From Paractinoplanes abujensis (GTDB lineage Bacteria; Actinomycetota; Actinomycetes; Mycobacteriales; Micromonosporaceae), in contig NZ_JACHMF010000001.1 of NCBI RefSeq assembly GCF_014204895.1, positions 3,038,001 to 3,102,000 of the forward strand: a DNA stretch of 64,000 bases, given 5' to 3'. A model generated the notes under the pieces. That model did not search any database. It was not told the origin of the DNA and worked only from the letters and a program-made list of their open reading frames with translations. Made by a program: the position numbers and the translations under genes. Shown here piece by piece: positions 16,355-24,911 of the stretch; the stretch's first letter is position 1, and the number at the start of each line of letters is the position of its first letter.

Positions 16355-16936
16355 ATGGACCTTCTCGACCCGCTGCGCCGGGCGGCCGCCATGGTCCCCG
16401 CCCACGCCGGCAGCGAGGCCGGGGTCACCGTGGCCGACGCGCTCGACTACCTCGACCATCGCGAGCTGGAGATCGCGCTCGGCCTGGTCATCGAGCTGGG
16501 CGAGACCTTCGACGCCGGGACGACGTTCTGGACATTGCTCGCCGCCTCCGCAGCCGAGATGAACCTGCCCCGCGCCGAGACCTGGTGCCGGTGGCGGGCC
16601 GCCGAGACCCGCCACGGCATCATCCGCGCCGAGCTGCAGCTGCTCAGCCCGGACCGCCCCGGGGCCCGGCGAGTCGCCGTCCCGGGCGCCGGCGTCCTGC
16701 GTCCCCTCTGGAACATCGGCCTGGTGATGCCGGAGGGCCATCCCGACCTGCGCATCGCCCGCATCTGGGTCGAACGGACACCGGAGCTGCCCGCGGGCGG
16801 CTCCGGGCCGATCCGCCTGGCGCCGCTCGGCCCGCAGGGCTGGCGTCACCTGAAGCCGGGTGACCGGATCACCATGCACGAGCAAGCCCCGCCGGCCGGC
16901 ATCGCCACCATCACTCAGGCGTCGTTCCCGGCCTGA
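16355..16936 (+). CDS. Hypothetical protein: MafI-like helical region plus EF-Tu-like barrel
   Basis: 193 residues from ATG 16355, two bases after the lipoprotein stop. The N-terminal ~90 residues are helical (ALDYLDHRELEIALGLVIEL...FWTLLAASAAEMNLP), a pattern I associate with MafI-type immunity proteins. The C-terminal ~90 residues (VLRPLWNIGLVM...GWRHLKPGDRITMHEQ) resemble an EF-Tu domain III barrel. The combination recurs in actinomycete hypotheticals, but I cannot assign a function. An immunity role is a weak inference. Confidence 0.7.
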   Translation: MDLLDPLRRAAAMVPAHAGSEAGVTVADALDYLDHRELEIALGLVIELGETFDAGTTFWTLLAASAAEMNLPRAETWCRWRAAETRHGIIRAELQLLSPDRPGARRVAVPGAGVLRPLWNIGLVMPEGHPDLRIARIWVERTPELPAGGSGPIRLAPLGPQGWRHLKPGDRITMHEQAPPAGIATITQASFPA

Positions 16937-17088
16937 CCCGCGAGGTCACCGAGCAGCTTCCATGTGCGGCGGCGGTTCTCCGGGCCGTCCAGGCCGGCCG
17001 TGGCCGCCTCGTCGGTCAGGCCGACCGTTTCGTCGGCATAGTTCACGGCGTCGGCGAGACCGGCCGCGACGCCGGGGGCGCGGGTCAT
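16915..17088 (-). CDS. Small hypothetical protein, 57 residues
   Basis: ATG 17088 overlaps the stop of the flavin reductase gene (ATGA), so it is probably translated with it. It is Ala/Asp/Glu-rich with a helical pattern (GLADAVNYADETVGLTDEAA) and a basic stretch (ENRRRTWKLLGDL). It overlaps the end of the convergent gene at 16936. No family is recognised. The coupling and codon bias argue that it is real. Confidence 0.55.
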   Translation of the reverse strand: MTRAPGVAAGLADAVNYADETVGLTDEAATAGLDGPENRRRTWKLLGDLAGQAGNDA

Positions 17089-17606
17089 CCGTCGACCGGG
17101 TGGGGGTGCAGGCCGAAGGCGCTGCGGTGGAAGACCAGGGGCAGCGAGTGGTCGGCGTGCTGCACGGCGTGCAGGCGGAGCAGGATGATCGTGTGGTCGC
17201 CCGCCTCGACCTCGCGGTAGATCGTCGTGTCGAACTGGGCCAGGCCGTCGGGCAGGGTGACCGCGCCGTCGGGACTGAGCAGGCATTCGACGTCGTCGAA
17301 GCGGGTGGCCACGGGGCCGGCCAGCTGGCGGGCCAGGCCGCCGTGCCGGTCGGCCAGGATCGTGACGCCCAGGTGGGCCGCGCGGCGCAGGTCGGGCCAG
17401 GTCTTCGACGTGTTCGCGATGCTGAACGAGACCAGCGGCGGGTCGAGGCTGACCGACGTGAACGAGCTGGCCGCCAGGCCGACGAACGCGCCGTCGACCT
17501 GGGCCGCCACCGCGACCACGCCGCTGGGGAAGATGCCGAACGCCTTGCGCAGGCGGATCGGGTCGAGGTCCTGGTTGGTGGCCAGCGGTACGGCGTGCTC
17601 GGTCAT
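17085..17606 (-). CDS. Flavin reductase (HpaC/NtaB-like)
   Basis: 173 residues; ATG 17606 overlaps the stop of the LLM monooxygenase (ATGA). The family pattern is RKAFGIFPSGVVAVAAQ...FVGLAASSFTSVSLDPPLVSF, with the FMN-binding SF(T/S)S-type loop, and the C-terminal H(S/A)LPLVFHRSAF. It would use NAD(P)H to supply reduced FMN to the partner two-component monooxygenases encoded directly upstream. Confidence 0.9.
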   Translation of the reverse strand: MTEHAVPLATNQDLDPIRLRKAFGIFPSGVVAVAAQVDGAFVGLAASSFTSVSLDPPLVSFSIANTSKTWPDLRRAAHLGVTILADRHGGLARQLAGPVATRFDDVECLLSPDGAVTLPDGLAQFDTTIYREVEAGDHTIILLRLHAVQHADHSLPLVFHRSAFGLHPHPVDG

Positions 17607-18871
17607 GACAGCCCCAGATTCTCGCGCAAGGTCTCCCCCTCGTACGCGGTCCGATAGATGCCCCGTTCCTGCAGTTCGGGCACCAGCCGGTCGACCACGT
17701 CCTCGATCGTGCCGGGCAGCAGCTGCGGCAGCAGGTTGAAGCCGTCCACCGCCCCGGCCTCCAGATAGCGGGCCCATTCGTCGGCGATCTGCCCGGGTGT
17801 GCCGACGAAGCCGTTGTGCCGCGGCGTGACCTCGACGACCAGGTCGCGGATGGACAGGTTGCGCTCCTCGGCGAGCCGCCGCCAGGCCGCGATCCGTTCG
17901 GCCTTGCCCGTACGGTGCTCGATCGAGATGGTGCCGCGCGAGGGGTCGAGCTCCCCGTCGGCGGGCTCGATGTCGGGCAGCGGCCCGTCCGGGTCGTAGC
18001 CGGTGAGGTCCTTGCCCCAGTACTGCTCGAGGAACGCGACAGCCCGCGGCCCGTTGGTCTGTTCGCGCTCGATCCACCGGTTGCGCTCGGCCGCATCCTC
18101 GGGCGTGTCCCCGAGCACGACGAACGCCCCGGGCAGGATGCGTACGGCGTCCGGTGAGCGCCCGTACGCGACCAGGCGTGCCCGCAGGTCTGCGGCGTAC
18201 GCCAGGGCCTGGCCGAAGTCGGTGTTGGCCGAGAACACGACGTCGGCGTGCCGGGCGGCCAGGTCCCGGCCGCCGGGCGAGTCACCGGCCTGGAACAGCA
18301 CGGGCCGTCCTTGCGGGCCGGGCGGCAGCGTCGGGTTCGCGTCCAGTTCGACCAGGTCGGTGTGGCTGCGGGCGGGCCGACCGGCCCACAGCTCCTTGGC
18401 CGCCGCGACGAACTGGGCGGCCCGCTCGTAGCGACGTTCGTGCGGCAGCCACCCGCCGTACCGGAAGTTCTCGCCGGTCCAGGCGTTGTCCGTGGTCACG
18501 ATGTTCCAGCCGGCCCGCCCGCCGGAGACCAGGTCGAGGCTCGCGAGCCGCCGGGCCAGGTCGGCCGGGAAGTTGTACGTCGTGTTCTGGGTGGCGACCA
18601 GCCCGATCCGCTCGGTCTCGGCGGCCAGGGCCGCGAGCTGGGTGATGGCGTCGGGCCGTCCGGCGACGTCCAGGTCGTGCACGCGTCCGCGATTCTCCCG
18701 TACGCGCAGGCCTTCGCCCAGGAAGAACGCGTCGAACAACCCGCGTTCCAGCGTGCGGGCCGTTTGCACGAACGTGTCGATGTGGGTGTGCGCGGCGAAG
18801 TTGTCGGCGCTCCAGATCAGCTGGGGGCCCACGCCGGTGAAGAACAGGCCCAGGTGCAGCCGGCGGCTCAT
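17603..18871 (-). CDS. FMNH2-dependent monooxygenase, NtaA/SnaA/DszA family
   Basis: 422 residues, the usual family length, starting MSRRLHLGLFFTGVGPQLIWS. Typical motifs are the N-terminal DAFFLGEG, TTYNFPADLARRLASLDLVSGGRAGWN(I/V)VT and the late LVVEVTPRHNGFVGTP. A TIM-barrel LLM flavoenzyme working with the flavin reductase encoded downstream. Family members oxidise nitrilotriacetate, EDTA, pristinamycin, dibenzothiophene sulfone or similar; the substrate here is unknown. Its start overlaps the upstream LLM gene (ATGA). Confidence 0.9.
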   Translation of the reverse strand: MSRRLHLGLFFTGVGPQLIWSADNFAAHTHIDTFVQTARTLERGLFDAFFLGEGLRVRENRGRVHDLDVAGRPDAITQLAALAAETERIGLVATQNTTYNFPADLARRLASLDLVSGGRAGWNIVTTDNAWTGENFRYGGWLPHERRYERAAQFVAAAKELWAGRPARSHTDLVELDANPTLPPGPQGRPVLFQAGDSPGGRDLAARHADVVFSANTDFGQALAYAADLRARLVAYGRSPDAVRILPGAFVVLGDTPEDAAERNRWIEREQTNGPRAVAFLEQYWGKDLTGYDPDGPLPDIEPADGELDPSRGTISIEHRTGKAERIAAWRRLAEERNLSIRDLVVEVTPRHNGFVGTPGQIADEWARYLEAGAVDGFNLLPQLLPGTIEDVVDRLVPELQERGIYRTAYEGETLRENLGLS

Positions 18872-19836
18872 CGGGCCACCGCCGCGTACCGGTTGGCCGG
18901 GCGGGCCAGGCCGAGCGCCGCGCGCAGGGTCGGGCCGGCCGGCGGTGGGATGGGCACGGCGGCGACGACCCGGGGCAGGTCGGCGGCGAGGTCGGCCAAG
19001 TGCAGCCGGACCCCGTCGACGATGCCGGTCAGCCGGTCGAGCACTTCGCGCAGCTCGTTCTCGTCGGTCACCCGCAACCGGCCCGACGGCTCCCCCTCGT
19101 CCGGCCGCACCTCGACCTCGGCGAAGACCAGGGGTGCCCCGGCCGCGTGGGCGGCATGGGCCCGATCGGCCAGCTCACCCGGGTCGGTTGCGGCGATCAG
19201 CGCGACATCGAGGCTTTCGGTGACCCCGAGCGTGTCGGCGCCGAGCACGACCACCTGGCCCTGCGGCGGGCGCGGGGTGATCAGCGGCCCGACGACGGAG
19301 AACCGCTCGCCGGTGAAGTTGATGTGGTGCACGCGGTCGCTGTCGAGGAACCGGCTGGTGGTGACGTCGCGAATGACGGCGTCGTCCTCCCACGAGTCCC
19401 ACAGCTGCCGGGCCACCTCGATCACGTCGGCCAGCTCGCGCCGCAGGCCTTCCGGCTCGTCGAGGGGGGTGCTGCCGATGGTGGCGTGCGCGGCCGCGCT
19501 GTTGGCGGCGCCGACGACCCAGCCGGCCCGGCCCAGCGACGCGTGGTCGAGCGAGGCCAGCTGCGTGGCCAGGTGGAACGGCTCGGTCACGGTGGCGTGC
19601 AGCGTCGGCGCGAGCCCGATCCGGCTGGTGCGGCGGGCCCCGTATGCGGCCCGGACCCCGGCCTCGATCCGCCCGCCGCTGACCGGCAGCGGCGTATCGT
19701 CGAACGTGGCCAGGACGAATCCGGCCGCCTCGGCCGCTCGGAGGTGGCCGACCACGGCCGCGACGTCCGTCCCCGCGCCCGGCGGGCCGCAGCCGTCCAC
19801 CTCCAGCGCGAACAGTAGATCCTGGCGTCCCGACAT
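18868..19836 (-). CDS. LLM class flavin-dependent oxidoreductase
   Basis: 322 residues. An LLM barrel with the pattern TLHATVTEPFHLATQLASLDHASLGRAGWVVGAANS. It is shorter and more diverged than the neighbouring NtaA-type enzyme and may be a second subunit or paralogue. It is first gene of the minus-strand operon 19836-16915. The upstream region holds a CCTATAG-type motif at 19870-19886. Confidence 0.82.
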   Translation of the reverse strand: MSGRQDLLFALEVDGCGPPGAGTDVAAVVGHLRAAEAAGFVLATFDDTPLPVSGGRIEAGVRAAYGARRTSRIGLAPTLHATVTEPFHLATQLASLDHASLGRAGWVVGAANSAAAHATIGSTPLDEPEGLRRELADVIEVARQLWDSWEDDAVIRDVTTSRFLDSDRVHHINFTGERFSVVGPLITPRPPQGQVVVLGADTLGVTESLDVALIAATDPGELADRAHAAHAAGAPLVFAEVEVRPDEGEPSGRLRVTDENELREVLDRLTGIVDGVRLHLADLAADLPRVVAAVPIPPPAGPTLRAALGLARPANRYAAVAR

Positions 19837-19869
19837 AGAGCCCTCCCCAAGCTCGTCCTGCCCACAAAT

Positions 19870-19886
19870 CCTATAGTCTTAATAGG
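19870..19886. promoter_or_regulatory. Candidate operator CCTATAGTCTTAATAGG
   Basis: An imperfect inverted repeat CCTAT...ATAGG between the LLM operon start and the end of the sarcosine-oxidase-like gene. Its CCTATAG core recurs at 21021 in the next intergenic region, so a common regulator of the flavoenzyme cluster is plausible. Confidence 0.45.
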
Positions 19887-19898
19887 TAAAGGGAACAG

Positions 19899-20987
19899 TC
19901 ACGAGTGTGACGAAAATCGAGAATCGGGCCGGCTGCCGTCGATGGCCAGGTCGGCCAGAACCCGCCCGATCGCCGGCACGAACTTGAAGCCGTGCCCCGA
20001 GAAACCGGTGGCCACCACGACCGGGCCGCGCCGGTCGAGCACGAACGTCGAGGTCGGCGTGGTGGTGTAGGTGCAGCTGATCGGCACGCAGACGTCACTG
20101 TCGACACCGGGCAGCCACTTGCGCGCATAGTCCCGCAAGGCGGCCAACTGCGTGGGCTCGGGCCGGAAGTCGCGGTGGTCGGGGTCGACCTCGGGCCCCG
20201 TGCCGTGGAAGCCGGCCTTGATGCCCTCCCCCGGAGTGGCCAGGCCGTAGACGGTCACGCCGGCCGACAGGTGACCGAAGCTGGGCCAGCCCGCCTCCGG
20301 CTCGAGCGCCGCGAAGTGGGCCGGCTGTTCCTGGGTGACCCGCAGCGGCGGCAGCGGCACGAGCGCGCCGACCAGCTCGGCCGCCCACGCGTTGACCGCG
20401 GCCACGACCCGCCGGGCCCGGTAGCTGCCGCTGCCGGTGTGCACCAGCACCGCATCCTCCCCCACGACCTCGATCGCGGTGACCGGCGTGTCGTGCCGCA
20501 CGACGGCGCCCCGGTCGCGCGCGGCCGCCTGCAGCGCGGCGACCGAGCGGTCGGCGTGCAGGCGCCCGCTGTCCGGGTGGAACAGCGCCCTGGTGTCGAA
20601 CCGGATGCCGGGCCAGCGCTCGGCGGCCGCGGCCGGTTCGAGCCACTCGTACGCCACCCCGGCCGCCGTGAGCCCGTCGGCCAGCTGGTCGAGGTATGGG
20701 TGATCGCCGTGGTCGACCCCGCCGGTGACGGTCAGCAGGCCGGCGCCGCTCTCGTCCTCGAGCTCACGCCAGAGCCGCTGCGCCTCGCGGGCCAGTCCGA
20801 TATGCACCGCGTCGGGGTAGGTCAGCCGGAAGATCCGTGACGCCCCGTGCGAGGCGCCGCGGGTGTGCCCCTCCTCGTACTGCTCCAGCAGCAGCACCGT
20901 CACCCCGCGCCGGGTCAGCTGCCAGGCCGCGGCCGAGCCCATCGCGCCCCCGCCGACCACCACGACGTCGACCTCGTCGATGCCCAT
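19899..20987 (-). CDS. FAD-dependent N-methyl amino acid / sarcosine oxidase-like enzyme
   Basis: 362 residues. N-terminal Rossmann motif VVVGGGAMGSAAAWQL, GASHGASRIFR, and the C-terminal VVVATGFSGHGFKFVPAIG. The Cys in PISCTYTTTPTSTFVLD aligns with the cysteine that binds FAD covalently in monomeric sarcosine oxidase and N-methyltryptophan oxidase. It would oxidise an N-alkyl amino acid, giving an aldehyde and H2O2. It is divergent from the LLM genes at 21227 and same-strand with the LLM operon, 62 bp upstream of it. The substrate is unknown. Confidence 0.88.
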   Translation of the reverse strand: MGIDEVDVVVVGGGAMGSAAAWQLTRRGVTVLLLEQYEEGHTRGASHGASRIFRLTYPDAVHIGLAREAQRLWRELEDESGAGLLTVTGGVDHGDHPYLDQLADGLTAAGVAYEWLEPAAAAERWPGIRFDTRALFHPDSGRLHADRSVAALQAAARDRGAVVRHDTPVTAIEVVGEDAVLVHTGSGSYRARRVVAAVNAWAAELVGALVPLPPLRVTQEQPAHFAALEPEAGWPSFGHLSAGVTVYGLATPGEGIKAGFHGTGPEVDPDHRDFRPEPTQLAALRDYARKWLPGVDSDVCVPISCTYTTTPTSTFVLDRRGPVVVATGFSGHGFKFVPAIGRVLADLAIDGSRPDSRFSSHS

Positions 20988-21020
20988 CCGCCCGCCTCAC
21001 GTCATCAATAACCTACCTTG

Positions 21021-21203
21021 CCTATAGGAATATCACGTTATGAGCGCTGAACGAACCCTTGCGACCGTCGCCGGGGCGGGGTGCACCCCCGCCGGCGCGG
21101 CCTGACTGGCCGTCGGCTGCATCACCGGCGTGGTCGCGCGGGCGGCACCGGCGGCGCGACTCCAGTAGACGCGCATCTCCCATGGGTTTTATAGACTTTA
21201 CCG
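21021..21203. promoter_or_regulatory. Divergent control region of the flavoenzyme cluster
   Basis: It contains the palindrome CCTATAGG (21021-21028) and TTATAGACTTTACCG (21189-21203), both resembling the motif at 19870. Between them a short ORF (21040-21105, MSAERTLATVAGAGCTPAGAA) starts just after the first element. It could be a leader peptide, but this is weak. Confidence 0.4.
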
Positions 21204-21226
21204 ACCGGAGAACCTAAGGTCGGGCC

Positions 21227-22399
21227 ATGAGCACCCCGCTGGCCGTTCTCGATCTCATACCGCGCAGCAGCGGTGACAGCGTCCCCGGCGCGCTGCGCAA
21301 CCTCGTCGATCTCGCGCAGCAGACCGAACGCTTCGGCTACCACCGCTACTGGTTCGCCGAGCACCACCTCAACCCGGGCGTGCTGGGCGCCTCCCCCGCC
21401 GTCTCCATCGCGCTGGTCGCCGGGGCCACCAGCACCATCCGGCTCGGCTCGGCCGGCGTGCAGCTCGGCCACCGGCAGCCGCTGGCCACCGTCGAAGAGT
21501 TCGGGCTGCTCGACGCGGCCCACCCGGGCCGGCTCGACCTGGGGCTGGGCCGCTCGATCGGCCGCCCCAAGCCCGCGCCCGCCGGCGACGGGGCCACGGT
21601 CGCCACCGCCGTGCAGGCTTACAGTGCCCAGCGCGGCGGCGGCGACCACAGCACCGAGCAGCGCACCGACAACGGGCTGCTGCTGCCCAAGCGGTACGAC
21701 TTCAACAAGCTGCTCAAAAGCTCGGGCGCCAAGGTGGCGGCACTGCTCGACCTGCTGCAGCAGCCCGGCGCCTACACCCCGGACTACGAGTCCCAGGTCG
21801 ACGACATCCTTGCGTTCCTGGCCGGCACGTACGTGAGCCCGCAAGGGGTGGCGGTGCACGCCTTCCCCGGCGAGGGCGCACAGATCCAGGTGTGGATCCT
21901 CGGCGCCTCCGGCGGGTCCAGCGCGACAGTGGCCGGGGCCAAAGGCCTGCGGTTCGTGGCCGGCTATCACCACACGCCGAGCACGGTGCTCGACGCCGTC
22001 GAGGCGTACCGGGCCGCCTTCAAGCCCTCGGCCGAGCTCGACCAGCCGTACGTCTCGGTCTCGGCCGACGTCGTGGTGGGCGAGACCGACGAACACGCGG
22101 CCGAGCTGGCCTCGGGTTACGGCCTGTGGGTGCGCAGCATCCGCAACGGCCTGGGCGCGATCGCCTTCCCCACCCCGCAGGAAGCGGCCCGCCACGCATG
22201 GTCCGCCGAGGACCGCGAACTCGTGCAGGACCGGCTCGACACCCAGCTCGTCGGTTCCCCCACCACGGTCGCCGACAAACTCGAACAGCTCCGCGACGCC
22301 ACCGGCGCGCAGGAACTGGCCATCACCACGATCACGCACGACCACGCCGACCGGGTGCGCTCCTATCAGCTGCTCGCCGGGGAATGGCAGCGCCGATGA
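21227..22399 (+). CDS. LLM class flavin-dependent oxidoreductase (MsnO8-like)
   Basis: 390 residues from ATG 21227. It opens with the family start (LAVLDLIPRSSGDSVPGAL), then GYHRYWFAEHH and IRLGSAGVQLGHRQPLATVEEFGLLDAAHPGRLDLGLG. The second half has IWILGASGGSS-type and FVAGYHHTP-type loops. A single-component LLM barrel; such genes sit in sulfur-assimilation or xenobiotic operons. It is coupled to the next LLM gene by an ATGA overlap. Confidence 0.88.
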   Translation: MSTPLAVLDLIPRSSGDSVPGALRNLVDLAQQTERFGYHRYWFAEHHLNPGVLGASPAVSIALVAGATSTIRLGSAGVQLGHRQPLATVEEFGLLDAAHPGRLDLGLGRSIGRPKPAPAGDGATVATAVQAYSAQRGGGDHSTEQRTDNGLLLPKRYDFNKLLKSSGAKVAALLDLLQQPGAYTPDYESQVDDILAFLAGTYVSPQGVAVHAFPGEGAQIQVWILGASGGSSATVAGAKGLRFVAGYHHTPSTVLDAVEAYRAAFKPSAELDQPYVSVSADVVVGETDEHAAELASGYGLWVRSIRNGLGAIAFPTPQEAARHAWSAEDRELVQDRLDTQLVGSPTTVADKLEQLRDATGAQELAITTITHDHADRVRSYQLLAGEWQRR

Positions 22400-23487
22400 G
22401 ATTCCAGGTCCTCGACATCCTGCCCAACCTCAAGAACCCGGTCACCGGGCGCGAGATCCGGCCCGACGAACGCTTCTCGCAGGCGCTGACCTCGGCCCGG
22501 TACGCCGAACAGTTCGGCTACGACGCGGTCGCGCTGGGCGAACGGCACGCCGGGTCGTTCCTCTCCAGCGGCGTCGGCGTGCTGCTGGGCGCGATCGCCG
22601 CCACCACCAGCCGGATCCGCCTGCAGACGGGCGTCTCGGTGCTGTCGATCCTCGACCCGCTGCGGGTGGCCGAGGACTACGCCACCGTCGACCAGCTCTC
22701 CCGAGGCCGGCTCGAACTGATCATCGGCAAGGGCAACGAGCTGCGCCAGCTGCCCATGTTCACCATCTCCGACGGCGAGCAGTGGGAGGCCCTGGCCGAG
22801 AAGTACGAGCTGCTGCGCCGCCTGTGGCGCGAGGAGGACGTGACGTGGAAGGGCCGGTTCCGCGGCCCGCTCGACGGGGTGACCAGCCTGCCCCGCCCGT
22901 ACGCCGGTCCGCCGCGCATCTGGCACGGCTCGGCCACGACCCGGACGTCGGCCGAGCTGGCCGCCAAGTGGGGTGACCCGCTGTTCTCGGCCAACGCGAT
23001 CCAGCCCCGCGACAACTACACCGTGCTGATCGACCACTATCGGCAGCAGTACGCCGACCACGGCCACGACCCGCGCTTCGCCTACGTGGGGGCCGGAGCC
23101 GGTTTCCTCTACCTGGCCGACACCACGCAGGAGGCCCGCGAGGCGTTCGGACCCACGTACGAGAAGATCGTGGCCTACTTCAACCAGCCGGGGAATCACA
23201 CACCCGGCAACGCGATGACGTTCGCCACGATCGACGACGCCATCGCGCGCGGGCCCGTGCTGGTCGGCTCGCCGCAGCAGATCGCCGAGAAGATCCTCTG
23301 GTTCCACGAGGGCTTCGGGCACGATCTGCAGTCGTTCAGCCTGCCCACGATGATCCCGCACGAGCAGCAACTGAACATGCTCGAACGACTGGCGGCCGAG
23401 GTGCTCCCGATCGTCCGCAAAGCCGCACCGACGACGTTGTGGAACGACCCCGACCCGTACGGGCGCAGGCCGGCCGCTTACAGGTAG
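22396..23487 (+). CDS. LLM class flavin-dependent oxidoreductase
   Basis: 363 residues from ATG 22396 overlapping the preceding stop. Motifs: GYDAVALGERHAGSFLSSG, TTSRIRLQTGVSVLSILDPLRVAEDYATVDQLSRGRLELIIGKG and the late VGSPQQIAEKIL. This is the luciferase-like family close to YwcH-type proteins. It is the fourth LLM paralogue of the cluster. The stop TAG is in frame with the truncated HxlR remnant that follows directly. Confidence 0.88.
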   Translation: MRFQVLDILPNLKNPVTGREIRPDERFSQALTSARYAEQFGYDAVALGERHAGSFLSSGVGVLLGAIAATTSRIRLQTGVSVLSILDPLRVAEDYATVDQLSRGRLELIIGKGNELRQLPMFTISDGEQWEALAEKYELLRRLWREEDVTWKGRFRGPLDGVTSLPRPYAGPPRIWHGSATTRTSAELAAKWGDPLFSANAIQPRDNYTVLIDHYRQQYADHGHDPRFAYVGAGAGFLYLADTTQEAREAFGPTYEKIVAYFNQPGNHTPGNAMTFATIDDAIARGPVLVGSPQQIAEKILWFHEGFGHDLQSFSLPTMIPHEQQLNMLERLAAEVLPIVRKAAPTTLWNDPDPYGRRPAAYR

Positions 23488-23790
23488 GTCAACAGGGCGG
23501 TCGCGGCCGCGCCCAGCGGCCGGGACGAGCTGGGCTTCGCCGAGCTGCTGCGCCGCGCGCCGGGCATTTCGCGCAAGATGCTGTCGCAGACGTTGCGTTC
23601 GCTGGCGGCCGACGGCCTGGTCGACCGCCGGGTCGAGGCTTCGGTGCCACCGCGCGTCCATTCCCGGCTGACGGCGCTGGGCCGCTCGCTCGACGAGCCC
23701 CTGGCGGCGCTGCGCGAGTGGGCCGAGCGGCACATGCCTGACGGGGACCACTTCTCCCGCCGTACGGGAAACCGGTCTCAGCCCGGATGA
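23488..23790 (+). pseudogene. HxlR-family regulator, 5' truncated
   Basis: Reading on after the TAG at 23487 gives DELGFAELLRRAPGISRKML, LSQTLRSLAADGLVDRRVEA and VPPRVHSRLTALGRSLDEPL, the recognition helix and wing of an HxlR winged helix. The N-terminal ~35 residues (Cys and first helices) are absent, and no start codon with a ribosome site lies between the stop and the conserved part. The only ATG (23578) would start inside the DNA-binding domain. It is probably the remnant of the cluster's regulator, fused in place to the LLM gene end. Confidence 0.75.
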
Positions 23791-24911
23791 CCCTCGCGCA
23801 GCTCACGGACCAGTGACGACACCACCGCCTTGAGGCTCCCGTCGCTGGCCGCGGCCACCCGCAGCTGACGCTGATAGCTGGCCCCGCCCGCGATGATCTC
23901 CCGGATCCGTTCCAGCTCGGCCGCGCAGCCCAGCGACTCGGCGATCGGCGCCAGCGACGGCAGCAGTTGCTCGAGGTCCTTGGTCACCAGCAGCTCGTCG
24001 CCCGCGGCGTTCTGGATGATGATCGCCTCCATGCCGTAGCGGGCCGCCCGCCACTTGTTCTCGCGCACGAACCACGGCTGCATCGGCGGCACGCCCCGGC
24101 CCGCGTCGAGTTCGCGCGAGAAGTGCTCGACCAGGCACTGGGTCAGGGCGGCGATGGCGCCGATCTCCCACGCCGTCGGGATGCCGTCGAACGTACGGAC
24201 CTCGATCGTGCCCCACTTGGGCGACGGCCGGATGTCCCAGCGCAGCTCGTTGAGTTCCTCGATGACGCCGGTGTGCAGCAGGTCGGCCGCCAGCGCCTCG
24301 TACTGCGACCACTCGGTGAACTGTGGCGGCAGCCCGGCCGTGGGCAGCTGCTGGAACATCAGGGCCCGGTTGGAGGCGTACCCGGTGTTCTCCCCCGCCC
24401 AGAACGGGCTGGACGCGCTCAGCGCCTGGAAGTGCGGCAGGTACGTGAGCAGCCCGTCGATGATCGGCAGCACCTTGCGGCGGTCCTCCACCGCGACGTG
24501 CACGTGCACTCCCCAGATCATCATCTGCCGGCCCCACCACCGGGTGCGGTCGATCAATGTGTCGTAGCGCGGCTTGCCCGGCGTCACCTGCTGGCGGAAC
24601 CACTGGCTGAACGGGTGCGTCCCCGACGAGACCAGGTCGATGCCGCGCGGTTCCGCGTGTGCGCCGACCTGCTCGACGAGCCGCGTCAAGTCGTCGACGG
24701 CGTGACCCACCCGGTGGTGCGGCGCGCTGACGATCTCGATCGTGTTGGTCAGCAACTCGCCCGTCACATGCGGGAAGCCGTCGGGCGCTCCCATCCGTGA
24801 CAGCAGCTCCGGGGCCCCCGGGGTCAGCTCACCACTGCGCCGGTCGACACATGCGATCTCCCACTCGATCCCTAGACGCGATCTCTCCGATGGGGCGAAG
24901 TCGATTCCCAT
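23778..24911 (-). CDS. ybdK: Glutamate-cysteine ligase-like carboxylate-amine ligase (YbdK family)
   Basis: 377 residues, the usual length. Motifs: LGIEWEIACVD at the start, HVTGELLTNTIEIVSAPH, GTHPFSQW, MMIWGVHVHV, ASNRALMFQQLPTAGLP and WGTIEVRTFDG. Known: YbdK proteins are ATP-dependent gamma-glutamyl ligases with weak GCS activity. In actinomycetes they may make gamma-glutamyl compounds, and the genuine substrate is often unknown. It is a single gene, convergent with the HxlR remnant. Confidence 0.9.
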   Translation of the reverse strand: MGIDFAPSERSRLGIEWEIACVDRRSGELTPGAPELLSRMGAPDGFPHVTGELLTNTIEIVSAPHHRVGHAVDDLTRLVEQVGAHAEPRGIDLVSSGTHPFSQWFRQQVTPGKPRYDTLIDRTRWWGRQMMIWGVHVHVAVEDRRKVLPIIDGLLTYLPHFQALSASSPFWAGENTGYASNRALMFQQLPTAGLPPQFTEWSQYEALAADLLHTGVIEELNELRWDIRPSPKWGTIEVRTFDGIPTAWEIGAIAALTQCLVEHFSRELDAGRGVPPMQPWFVRENKWRAARYGMEAIIIQNAAGDELLVTKDLEQLLPSLAPIAESLGCAAELERIREIIAGGASYQRQLRVAAASDGSLKAVVSSLVRELREGHPG

